Assembly (NCBI GenBank): GCA_937974555.1
Contig: CALJKR010000078.1
Coordinates: 1-51,634 of the forward strand
Reading direction: 5' to 3'
Length of the DNA: 51,634 bases
Source of the DNA: an uncultured Flavobacteriales bacterium
Lineage (GTDB): Bacteria > Bacteroidota > Bacteroidia > Flavobacteriales_D > Sanyastnellaceae
Positions 7,080 through 14,599 of the stretch are shown piece after piece. Below the pieces are notes generated by a model. The model was given only the letters and a program-made list of their open reading frames with translations. It ran no database searches and was not told the origin of the DNA. The position numbers were made by a program, and so were the translations under genes. Numbering within the stretch: position 1 is the first letter of the stretch; each line of letters starts with the position of its first letter.

Positions 7080-8261
7080 ATGAACTGGAAAGAAGCAAAA
7101 AACACTGAAAATAATTTATACAATCTACCGGGAGACTGGTTGAAAATTGAATATTTCGAAGCATTAAATATTCTTTTTAGAATTGAAAACTCATTAAGGG
7201 TTTTCGTCTATATTATTTTGAAAAATGAATACCAAGATAAATGGAAAGATTTATCAATAACAAGTGATGATGCGGAGACTTCTACTCTTGGAGCTATTGC
7301 AAAAAAGCGACTTTCACAAGACAAGAACTATGCTTATTTAGGATATGTTTTAAATAGCCCTTTGCTCCATCTTACAAGTGGTGAATTAATAAGAATAATT
7401 ACATCTGAATCATATTGGAAGTTGTTCAAAAATTATTTTTTAGGCTCAAAAGAAATAATAAAGAACAAACTCGATGAAATCGGAAATGTGCGGAATTCGC
7501 TTGCACATTTTAGACCAATAAAAAAAGGTGATATAGAACTTGTAAAACAAAATTCTATTCATACACTTTCTGAAATAGAAAAGACTATGAAAGATTTCAT
7601 TACTTGCCCAGACATTGTTCCAACAAATACCGAAGATAGTTGGTATAAGGATATTATTACTTTGGGTATCGAAGAATGTAAAATCGCATTTAAACAAAGT
7701 AAAAAGGAGGAGTGGATAAAACTAATTCTTTCATTTACATCTCCTGTTTACCAGCGACAGAAAAGCTATTATGGATTTTCTATTCGAACCGTAAATTTGA
7801 AAACAGATAAAATTCTAATTAATTACCCTGACTTATCTAAGCATACAATCTCAGTAACCGAATTGACACCTTCTGCTTTCATTAAGGAGCCTGAAAGTCA
7901 CGTCTTCACAAAACAGATTAGATTTACTTTTAGTAAAAAATCTTTGGAGAAAAATTATTTGGACATTAAAGCAGAATTAGAAAAAATACTTTTGCAAATA
8001 TCTAAGGAGTTGGCTTTAATAAAAGAGGACAACTTGGCAAGAGGAAAGTTAATAGAAATTGTAAATTGCAGATTTGAAAAGTATAAGGACGGGCCTTACC
8101 ATAGATTTGAGAGGGATGTTTTTGAGACAGAATTTGACGAAGATAGTCCAGTTGAATTTTGGGGCACTTTTAATCACTCATCAAAAAATTTCATTACCGA
8201 CACAGATAAATATCCATGGATGCCAGTCGACATATCAGAGGACAAAGAACTACCATTTTGA
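7080..8261 (+). CDS. HEPN-domain protein (Swt1-like), putative RNase effector
   Basis: A 393-residue soluble protein. The N-terminal 175 residues are helical and contain the HEPN signature R138-N-S-L-A-H143 (Rx4H), within EIGNVRNSLAHFRP, the pattern of RNase HEPN domains in abortive-infection and toxin systems, including Swt1-like HEPN. The C-terminal part (about 200-393) is mixed alpha/beta with no family recognised and ends in an acidic tail. The start ATG lies 22 bases after the attC-like site A. AT-rich composition and the single-gene unit between two attC-like sites suggest a mobile cassette. The RNase function is inferred from the motif. Confidence 0.7.
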   Translation: MNWKEAKNTENNLYNLPGDWLKIEYFEALNILFRIENSLRVFVYIILKNEYQDKWKDLSITSDDAETSTLGAIAKKRLSQDKNYAYLGYVLNSPLLHLTSGELIRIITSESYWKLFKNYFLGSKEIIKNKLDEIGNVRNSLAHFRPIKKGDIELVKQNSIHTLSEIEKTMKDFITCPDIVPTNTEDSWYKDIITLGIEECKIAFKQSKKEEWIKLILSFTSPVYQRQKSYYGFSIRTVNLKTDKILINYPDLSKHTISVTELTPSAFIKEPESHVFTKQIRFTFSKKSLEKNYLDIKAELEKILLQISKELALIKEDNLARGKLIEIVNCRFEKYKDGPYHRFERDVFETEFDEDSPVEFWGTFNHSSKNFITDTDKYPWMPVDISEDKELPF

Positions 8262-8272
8262 TGAGATTGCCT

Positions 8273-8407
8273 GCCTATAACAGCACCTACCCAAAAAGCG
8301 GGGTTTCGTTTTCCAAAGACAGTTTTATGGTTAATGGAGTATTAGTTTTTTAAATCCTGTTTGTCGGTAAAAGTCTCGCCCTTAGGGTAGCTGTGAAACG
8401 TTATGAC
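8273..8407 (+). repeat. attC-like imperfect inverted repeat, site B
   Basis: Begins GCCTATAAC (8273) and ends GTTATGAC (8407). The inner arms AGC-ACC-TACCC (8282-8292) and GGGTAGCT (8385-8392) are complementary with a 3-base bulge on the 5' side; further in, AAGCGGGG partly pairs with CTCGCCCTT. The middle is a variable spacer. It starts 12 bases after the HEPN gene stop and precedes the receiver/HATPase pair, repeating the gene-then-site pattern of site A. Confidence 0.5.
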
Positions 8408-8440
8408 TAATTTTTAAAAACCAAAAACAACTGAATACAT

Positions 8441-9142
8441 ATGGATATAATTAGGAATAAAATTACTCTAGTAATTGCTTTCATCGGACTGATTGGCGGT
8501 TCTATTTGGGCTGTTCAGACAAATTTCAATATCGAACCTATCATATTGATATTTGTATCAATAGCTGAAATACTTGGTTATTTTCTCTTGCCAAATTCAG
8601 TAGCTTCTGAGCCACAAAAAGTGAAAAATAGGAATGAGCAAAATGTAAATATCAGTGTAAATGTTGGCTCAACGACAACACAAAACTTCATTGAAGATGA
8701 AACTCAAAACAAAAGGAATATTGATAGAAACGCAATAATTGAATCAATGCAAGCAAAGACGACTATTCTTTTTATTGACGATGATAAAAATTTTAATGTG
8801 GTTAAGATTTTAAAGGAAAGCAATTGGAAAAAAGTAAAAACAGTAGTTGATATAAAATCACTAGATATTCCAATTGTTAAAGAGTCGGACATAATTTTCG
8901 TTGACATAAATGGCGTAGGCAAACTATTAAATCTAGAATTTGAAGGACTTGACATAGCTTTAATGTTAAAACAAAGATATCCCGACAAAAAAGTGATTAT
9001 CTACTCAGCAAACAGAAACAATAATTCATTTCACCAAGCGTGGGACACTTGTGATTTCAAGTTAGAGAAAAATGCCTTACCGTATCAATTTCAGAATTTA
9101 GTAGAAGAATATAGTATAGAATTCTACAAAAGAAAACAATGA
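8441..9142 (+). CDS. Membrane-anchored receiver-domain protein
   Basis: A 233-residue protein with two N-terminal membrane helices (about 8-25 and 31-51), a 55-residue polar linker and a C-terminal receiver-like domain (105-230). Expected phosphorelay residues are present: Asp113-115 in FIDDDKN, Asp155 in IIFVDING as phosphoacceptor, Ser189 in IIYSA, and Lys207 or Lys210. There is no DNA-binding output domain, so it may act as a membrane signalling node. The stop overlaps the next ATG by ATGA (9139-9142), so it is coupled to the HATPase-containing gene. AT-rich codon use fits the neighbouring cassettes. Confidence 0.7.
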   Translation: MDIIRNKITLVIAFIGLIGGSIWAVQTNFNIEPIILIFVSIAEILGYFLLPNSVASEPQKVKNRNEQNVNISVNVGSTTTQNFIEDETQNKRNIDRNAIIESMQAKTTILFIDDDKNFNVVKILKESNWKKVKTVVDIKSLDIPIVKESDIIFVDINGVGKLLNLEFEGLDIALMLKQRYPDKKVIIYSANRNNNSFHQAWDTCDFKLEKNALPYQFQNLVEEYSIEFYKRKQ

Positions 9143-10206
9143 GCACTTATTACTTTGCAAGAAATAAAATTGGCGACCACATTTTTGCCAACTTCCCAAG
9201 TCATTTATATCACCTTGTTGACAGTTATAAGGAAAATCAGAATGTGATTACGATACTAGTTGATAATAAGGCAATTCAAGCAAGAATTGGGCGAAAACTA
9301 AATTCATATGGAGAAGTTTTTACATTAACTACAGAATCTAAGTATGTAAATAGGTTAAAATTATTTCGCGAATTGGTTGAAATGAGCATTCTTGCATTAG
9401 AACCACTAACTAAATTTCAAAAGGCTTTGATTGATGAACAATGCTCAAAAACAGATGAGTTGATTCACAATATCACATCTCTAAATACATATAGCATACA
9501 GGACTTATTTGCATTAATTCCCCAAAGAACATTGACTGAAAATATTAATCGCCAAAAAGAAATAATCAAAGAACAAATAAGCAGTAAACCGAATGTTACA
9601 ATTGACACTTTGCTTAAATTGATTAAGTATAATTTAGCAATGAAAGTAGAGTTTTCCGTTTATGAAAGGACACAAAGACCGCACGCATCAATAAAAAAGA
9701 TATCACATTCAATCAGAAGTTTGGTTATTTCAATTCTCCAAATATTTATTGACGACTTTGAAAAACAAAAAATTGAAGTTTCACTAGATGCGGGTTCAGC
9801 AAGCGAAAGAAGGTTAGAAATTGATGATGACTCGCTATTTGTTTCGTTGTTTTATCTTTTAGAAAATTCACTTAAATATTGTTGCCCAAACACAAAGTAT
9901 AAGATAATTTTCAAGGAAGAAAACATTTCTTTTTCAATTCTATTTATAATGATATCACTTAAAATCGAACCAAATGAAGTAAGAAAACTTACAGAGTATG
10001 GTTATCGTTCAGAGACTGCTAAAGCAATAAATGCTGACGGCAAAGGAATTGGTATGTATAGAATAATAAAGACTTTAAAATTAAATAATGCTGAACTAGA
10101 AATAACACCAAGAATTAATGATTATACAAGGCAGGTTGGAGGAGTAACCTATGAAGGAAATCAGTTTAAAGTTATTTTTAATGGACAACAAGACTGGTTT
10201 AAATAA
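9139..10206 (+). CDS. Histidine-kinase-like protein with GHKL ATPase domain
   Basis: A 355-residue soluble protein. The C-terminal third (about 215-350) carries HATPase boxes: N box LFYLLENSLKYC (Asn243) and G box ADGKGIGMYRI (301-305). The middle helices contain DELIHNITSLN, where His110 is the best phosphoacceptor candidate, and the N-terminal 90 residues form a domain I do not recognise. With the coupled receiver protein it makes a complete two-component pair, but without sensor membrane helices in the kinase: the membrane anchor is on the receiver protein. Such a stand-alone pair in a cassette suggests a defence or stress role; that is inference. Confidence 0.7.
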   Translation: MSTYYFARNKIGDHIFANFPSHLYHLVDSYKENQNVITILVDNKAIQARIGRKLNSYGEVFTLTTESKYVNRLKLFRELVEMSILALEPLTKFQKALIDEQCSKTDELIHNITSLNTYSIQDLFALIPQRTLTENINRQKEIIKEQISSKPNVTIDTLLKLIKYNLAMKVEFSVYERTQRPHASIKKISHSIRSLVISILQIFIDDFEKQKIEVSLDAGSASERRLEIDDDSLFVSLFYLLENSLKYCCPNTKYKIIFKEENISFSILFIMISLKIEPNEVRKLTEYGYRSETAKAINADGKGIGMYRIIKTLKLNNAELEITPRINDYTRQVGGVTYEGNQFKVIFNGQQDWFK

Positions 10207-10211
10207 AACTA

Positions 10212-10339
10212 GGCATAACAGGGGTTTTGTGTCAGTCGGGTGTACTTGCAAACTTGGAGCTTTGTGTTTCTATTTAAGTTCAGTGTTGCTTGACATTATA
10301 GGCTTCCTGATGCTAAAGGTCAGGACTAGCCGAAACCTG
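10212..10339 (+). repeat. attC-like inverted repeat, site C, truncated at its right core
   Basis: Starts GGCATAAC (10212), like site A. The 5' arm GGTTTTGTGTCAGTC (10222-10236) pairs with GACTAGCCGAAACC (about 10324-10337) with one bulged T and one mismatch. The expected terminal GTTAT core is missing: after CCTG (10339) the sequence continues into an unrelated coding remnant. Loss exactly after the G of the core would match the integron cleavage point (G/TT). The spacer contains TTTAAGTTCA, which site A also has. Confidence 0.45.
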
Positions 10340-10482
10340 CCACTCCGCCTAAGGAAAAAGGGTCAACAAGAATTTCAGCACGATTAACGATTAAATATCT
10401 AATTGACAAAGGGTACAAATTTTCAACATTTGATTCCCATGGGGTGATTTGGATTATTTTTAAAATCGAATCCGACTGGTAG
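10330..10482 (+). pseudogene. C-terminal remnant of an unknown gene
   Basis: The frame ending at TAG 10480-10482 is open from just after a stop at 10327-10329. It encodes about 50 residues with no start codon in a sensible place; the core reads RLTIKYLIDKGYKFSTFDS and ends FKIESDW. Such a compact alternating pattern looks like the end of a real protein. It begins where attC-like site C breaks off, so it may be the tail of another cassette gene joined by deletion. Confidence 0.4.
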
Positions 10483-10513
10483 AATATCATATCTACCCAA
10501 TGGGGCTTTGATT

Positions 10514-10909
10514 ATGAAAGAAGTGCATGTTACTGCTGCGGTTATTGTAAATGATGGAAAAATTCTCTGTGTGCAGCGTGGCGAGAATAAGTTGAATTAT
10601 ATCTCCAGAAAGTGGGAATTCCCAGGTGGAAAGGTGGAGGTGGGTGAAGCCCTAGAGGATACCATTAAAAGGGAAATTGCTGAGGAGCTGCATCTGCATA
10701 TTGCTGTTCGCGAATTTCTGATTCAAGTGAATCATCAATATCCTGATTTCAATCTAAAAATGGATACTTTCATCTGTGAGATAGTAGGGGGCGAGCTGGC
10801 TCTTACAGAGCATATTGATTACAAATGGTTGGGTAAAGAAGAGTTGTCCGCCTTGGACTGGGCTGCCGCTGATGTGCCAATCGTAGAAAAATTGTTGGTC
10901 AATGAATAA
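10514..10909 (+). CDS. MutT-like Nudix hydrolase (8-oxo-dGTP diphosphatase type)
   Basis: A 131-residue Nudix protein. The Nudix box GGKVEVGEALEDTIKREIAE continues into ELHL, matching GX5EX7REUXEEXGU with the metal-binding Glu residues. Length and the start KEVHVTAAVIV are typical of MutT, which hydrolyses oxidised dGTP. A TTG at 10508 could also start the frame; the ATG at 10514 is preferred. The stop overlaps the ATG of the helicase gene by eight bases (10902-10909), so the two are co-translated. MutT here may be part of the helicase system rather than the housekeeping copy. Confidence 0.9.
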   Translation: MKEVHVTAAVIVNDGKILCVQRGENKLNYISRKWEFPGGKVEVGEALEDTIKREIAEELHLHIAVREFLIQVNHQYPDFNLKMDTFICEIVGGELALTEHIDYKWLGKEELSALDWAAADVPIVEKLLVNE

Positions 10910-13900
10910 ATTGCTGGATGATTTTCAAGGGAGTATTCAAACTGGGTTTTTTGATAAATCCATCCCCTCTCATTGGGGATATCGACCGCAATTACTGATC
11001 AATCAAAAACAGCCTGCCAAGAAGATTCTTACGAGTGTTATTCAGGAACTCGATCTGTGTGATCGATTTTTTATTTCTGTTGCTTTTGTGACAACCAGTG
11101 GGATTGCTACAATCATCAATAAATTAAAGGAACTCGAGAATCGTGGTGTGCTTGGGGAAATATTGGTTTCTCAATATTTGAATTTTACGCAACCGGAAGC
11201 TTTAAAGCGCTTGTCGCAGTTCAAGAATATTCATCTCAAAGTTGCAACCTCAGGCAACACGCATTCTAAAGCGTATATTTTCCAAAAGCAAGGACATTAT
11301 AGCTTGATCGTTGGTAGTTCTAATCTTACTGCTCAAGCGCTGACGACCAATCAAGAATGGAACCTCAAGGTTACAGCCCTTGATTCCAGTGGGCTGGTGG
11401 ATGAAGTTCTTCGTCAATTTCGAATTGATTTTAATGCGGCAACGGATGTTACTGCGGATTATATCACGGAGTATGAAGCGTTGTATGCAAAGCTGCTCGT
11501 ACATACTCAGGGTAAATTACCAGATGAATTCAAGGAGGAGAGTGCCTTTGTTTCTCCGAACTTGATGCAAAAGGAGGCCTTGAACAATTTGCGACTATTG
11601 CGAGAGGAAGGTAAGAAAAAGGCTTTGGTTATTTCCGCTACAGGGACAGGTAAAACTTTTTTGGCGGCATTCGACGCCAAATCTTTTCAACCTAAGCGAT
11701 TGCTTTTTGTGGTGCATCGCTTGACGATAGCCAAGGCTGCAATGAATACTTTCAAGCGGGTTTTTGGTGATGAGAAAAAGATGGGATTATATTCTGGAGA
11801 TCGCCGCGAATTGGAATGTGATTTTATTTTCTCCACCATTCAAACCATTTCAAAAGAGGAGCATCTTGGTAATTTTTCAAAGGATCATTTCGATTATATC
11901 ATCATTGATGAGTCGCACCGATCTGGTGCTGATTCTTATACCAATTTGCTGAATTATTTCTCGTCAAGCTTTTTGTTGGGGATGACCGCAACGCCTGAAA
12001 GAACGGATGGAAATAATATTTTCAAATTATTTGATCACAACATTGCTTACGAGATTCGATTGAACCGAGCCATGGAAGAGGATCTATTGTGTTCATTTCA
12101 TTATTACGGGGTCACAGATTTATTCATCGATGGTACTTTGATAGAGGAAAGAGCGATGTTTAACGCTTTGATATCGGAAGAGCGAGTAAATCGGATCATT
12201 GAATCTTCGCGTTTTTATGGAAGTGATAACGGAATTACACGGGGTTTGATTTTCTGTTCTAAAGTAGAAGAGGCTACCGAATTATCTCGCTTATTCAATG
12301 AACGGGGATATCGCACTGTTGCTTTAGTAGGCAGTAGTTCTGAGGATTTCAGAGCGAGTTCTATTGAGCGGTTAGAGTCCAATGATTGGAATGAACAGCT
12401 GGATTTTATTTTCACTGTTGATGTTTTCAATGAGGGTATTGATATTCCCAAGGTGAACCAAATCATCATGCTCAGACCCACTCAATCGTCTATTGTATTT
12501 GTGCAACAGTTGGGGCGCGGTTTACGCAAAGCTGATGGTAAGGGCTACTTAACGGTAATTGATTTCATTGGTAACTATAGCAGCAATTACCTGATTCCAA
12601 TGGCGCTTTTTGGGGATAATTCTTATAACAAGGATACCCTCAGAAAATTAGTGGCGGATGGCAGTCGTTTAATCCCGGGGAGTTCCACTGTGAACTTTGA
12701 TCAAATTTCAAAGGATAGAATTTTTAAAGCCATTGATTCAGCCAATCTTCATTTGAAAAAAGATCTTGAAAAGGATTTTGAATTGCTCAAATATAAATTG
12801 GGAAGATTGCCCATGATGATGGACTTTGTACTGCATGGCAACCGTGATCCCTTTATGTTTGTGAGCTACGCTGGTTCATATGTCAACTTTATCATGAAAG
12901 TTGAAAAGGATTTCAGTCCCAGCATGACCAAAGCGCAATTGACGTACTTGGAGTTATTTAATCAGGAGATCAACAATGGCAAGCGGGTAGTGGAGTCAAT
13001 TGTGTTGTCTCTTTTAGTAGAACAGGCTCAATTGAATTTAGATCAACTCAATCAGGTACTTTTTGATCAATATGGATTTGAAATTTCCGAGGATACTTGG
13101 ATATCATGTATTCGAAACTTGAATTTTGAATTTGTAAGAAAAGCCAAGGAAGTGGTTGAAATTTCAGGTGATAATATCCATTTCACCAACAGTTTTTCGT
13201 TGAATCTTTCCAATGAAAACTTCAGTCACTATTTAAAAGATAGCATTGCTTACTCCATTTACACCTTTGGCCGAAAGCAAAAAAATGCTTCCTATAAAAA
13301 TGGTTTTTTGTTGTATGAAAAATATTCGAGAAAGGATGTCTGTCGAATTTTGAATTGGGATTTGAATGAAGAAGCGACAGTGTATGGATACAAATTGAGC
13401 AAGGCCACCTGTCCGATATTTGTCAATTATCACAAAGAAGAGAAAATTGCATCTTCAATTAAATTTCCAGAGAAATTTCTCAGCACCACGCAGTTTTTGT
13501 GGTATTCAAAGCCCAATCGTAAGTTGTCCAACTCGACCTTGAAGGAAATCAAAGAGAATTGGCAGAACCTCCGTCTTCCTTTGTTCATGAAGAAAAGTAA
13601 CGGTGAAGGTGCTGATTTCTATTTCATGGGTGACGTGCATCCTGTGGTTCATTCTTTTGAAGAAACCACGATCATGAATGACAAAGGGCTCAGTGTGCCA
13701 GTAGTTCGAGTGATATTGGAATTGGAGACACCCGTTGAAAGCGCCCTATTTGATTACATCACGCAAGAGCACACAAATGATGAGGTTACAGTTGAATTGC
13801 CAACTCCTGCAATTCAATCAACAGGCACCAAAGTAGTAACCATGGTTCCGGTATTCAACTTTTATGCAGCCGCTGGAACATTCAGTGAAATGCAATCGAA

Positions 13901-14288
13901 TAAGGACTATTCGATGATTGAGGTAGAAGGAAAGTTGGGTAATCCAGAGGACTATTTTGCTTGCCAGGTTATCGGAGAGTCTATGAATCGTGTCATTCCA
14001 AATGGCGCTTTGTGTCTCTTTAAAAAGTACACGGGCGGAAGTAGAAATGATAAAATTGTTTTGGTCGAATTGATGGACAGGCAAGATCAAGATTTCAATT
14101 CGTCGTTCACTGTTAAGACCTATGCAAGTTCCAAGGTCTTGGATGATGACGGACGTCTCGTCAACCAATCCGTTCGCCTCATCCCCAACTCTTTTGATCC
14201 CAGCTATGCAGACCTTATTTTAAATGAAGATGATGGCGGAAGTTATCGGGTAGTTGGGGAGTTTGTGAGGGTGGTGGGGAATGTTTGA
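10902..14288 (+). CDS. PLD-nuclease / DEAD helicase / DUF3427 / S24 peptidase fusion
   Basis: A 1128-residue multidomain protein. Residues 35-165 are PLD-like (THSKAYIF and VGSSNLT form one HKD-type half site). Residues 215-590 are a superfamily 2 helicase: Walker A SATGTGKT, DEAH-type IIDESHRS, motif III LGMTATPERTDG, and motif VI QQLGRGLRKADG. Residues 700-960 resemble DUF3427. The end (about 985-1128) resembles the S24/LexA peptidase: Ala-Gly in FYAAAGTFSE as possible self-cleavage site, catalytic Ser in VIGESMN, and Lys in FTVKTYAS. This suggests a DNA-acting enzyme released or regulated by RecA-type DNA damage signals. It is coupled to MutT by an 8-base overlap. A role in phage defence or DNA repair is inference. 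Confidence 0.85.
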   Translation: MNKLLDDFQGSIQTGFFDKSIPSHWGYRPQLLINQKQPAKKILTSVIQELDLCDRFFISVAFVTTSGIATIINKLKELENRGVLGEILVSQYLNFTQPEALKRLSQFKNIHLKVATSGNTHSKAYIFQKQGHYSLIVGSSNLTAQALTTNQEWNLKVTALDSSGLVDEVLRQFRIDFNAATDVTADYITEYEALYAKLLVHTQGKLPDEFKEESAFVSPNLMQKEALNNLRLLREEGKKKALVISATGTGKTFLAAFDAKSFQPKRLLFVVHRLTIAKAAMNTFKRVFGDEKKMGLYSGDRRELECDFIFSTIQTISKEEHLGNFSKDHFDYIIIDESHRSGADSYTNLLNYFSSSFLLGMTATPERTDGNNIFKLFDHNIAYEIRLNRAMEEDLLCSFHYYGVTDLFIDGTLIEERAMFNALISEERVNRIIESSRFYGSDNGITRGLIFCSKVEEATELSRLFNERGYRTVALVGSSSEDFRASSIERLESNDWNEQLDFIFTVDVFNEGIDIPKVNQIIMLRPTQSSIVFVQQLGRGLRKADGKGYLTVIDFIGNYSSNYLIPMALFGDNSYNKDTLRKLVADGSRLIPGSSTVNFDQISKDRIFKAIDSANLHLKKDLEKDFELLKYKLGRLPMMMDFVLHGNRDPFMFVSYAGSYVNFIMKVEKDFSPSMTKAQLTYLELFNQEINNGKRVVESIVLSLLVEQAQLNLDQLNQVLFDQYGFEISEDTWISCIRNLNFEFVRKAKEVVEISGDNIHFTNSFSLNLSNENFSHYLKDSIAYSIYTFGRKQKNASYKNGFLLYEKYSRKDVCRILNWDLNEEATVYGYKLSKATCPIFVNYHKEEKIASSIKFPEKFLSTTQFLWYSKPNRKLSNSTLKEIKENWQNLRLPLFMKKSNGEGADFYFMGDVHPVVHSFEETTIMNDKGLSVPVVRVILELETPVESALFDYITQEHTNDEVTVELPTPAIQSTGTKVVTMVPVFNFYAAAGTFSEMQSNKDYSMIEVEGKLGNPEDYFACQVIGESMNRVIPNGALCLFKKYTGGSRNDKIVLVELMDRQDQDFNSSFTVKTYASSKVLDDDGRLVNQSVRLIPNSFDPSYADLILNEDDGGSYRVVGEFVRVVGNV

Positions 14289-14330
14289 TTTTCATTTCAC
14301 TTAATGTCCATGCTCAAAGGCTGAGAAGTT

Positions 14331-14575
14331 TTAATGGCTCCTCATCCACCCCCTCGTCTCCTCATCACTACTATAAACCAAACAACCTTTCATTCCTCTC
14401 GTCATCAAAGTGCGGTAGGTGTTTTTGATGATGAGGCTGGCCATTTCTTGTGCCTTTTGGGGATCGCGTTTCATGAGGGCTTTCATGCCATGAACACTTT
14501 TATCACTGCTGGCACGATACTCAGGACGGCATACCCACTGGCCGTTGCGGATGACCATGTCGGAGCCGATAGAGG
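14331..14575 (-). pseudogene. Displaced 3' fragment of the DUF2075 gene
   Basis: The minus strand encodes about 75 residues nearly identical to the end of the full DUF2075 protein (for example DMVIRNGQWVCRPEYRASS and CLVYSSDEETRGW), but ending in MRSH instead of LSLC. No N-terminal part is present. The homologous DNA (14346-14570) matches 16127-16351 at constant offset with no gaps, about 93 percent identity by eye. The fragment is probably the original end of the gene, displaced by insertion of the AlbA_2 gene. An open frame runs on into the AlbA_2 gene, but that part has no homology. Confidence 0.85.
14346..14570. repeat. Long direct repeat, left copy (flanks AlbA_2 gene)
   Basis: 225 bases repeated in direct orientation at 16127-16351 (offset 1781, no gaps, about 15-16 differences by eye). 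Both copies encode the last 70-odd codons of the DUF2075 protein. The unit between them (14571-16126) contains only the AlbA_2 gene, so the arrangement looks like single-gene insertion with long target duplication. Confidence 0.85.
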
Positions 14576-14599
14576 ACACAACCGTTTGAGCTCTTCTAT

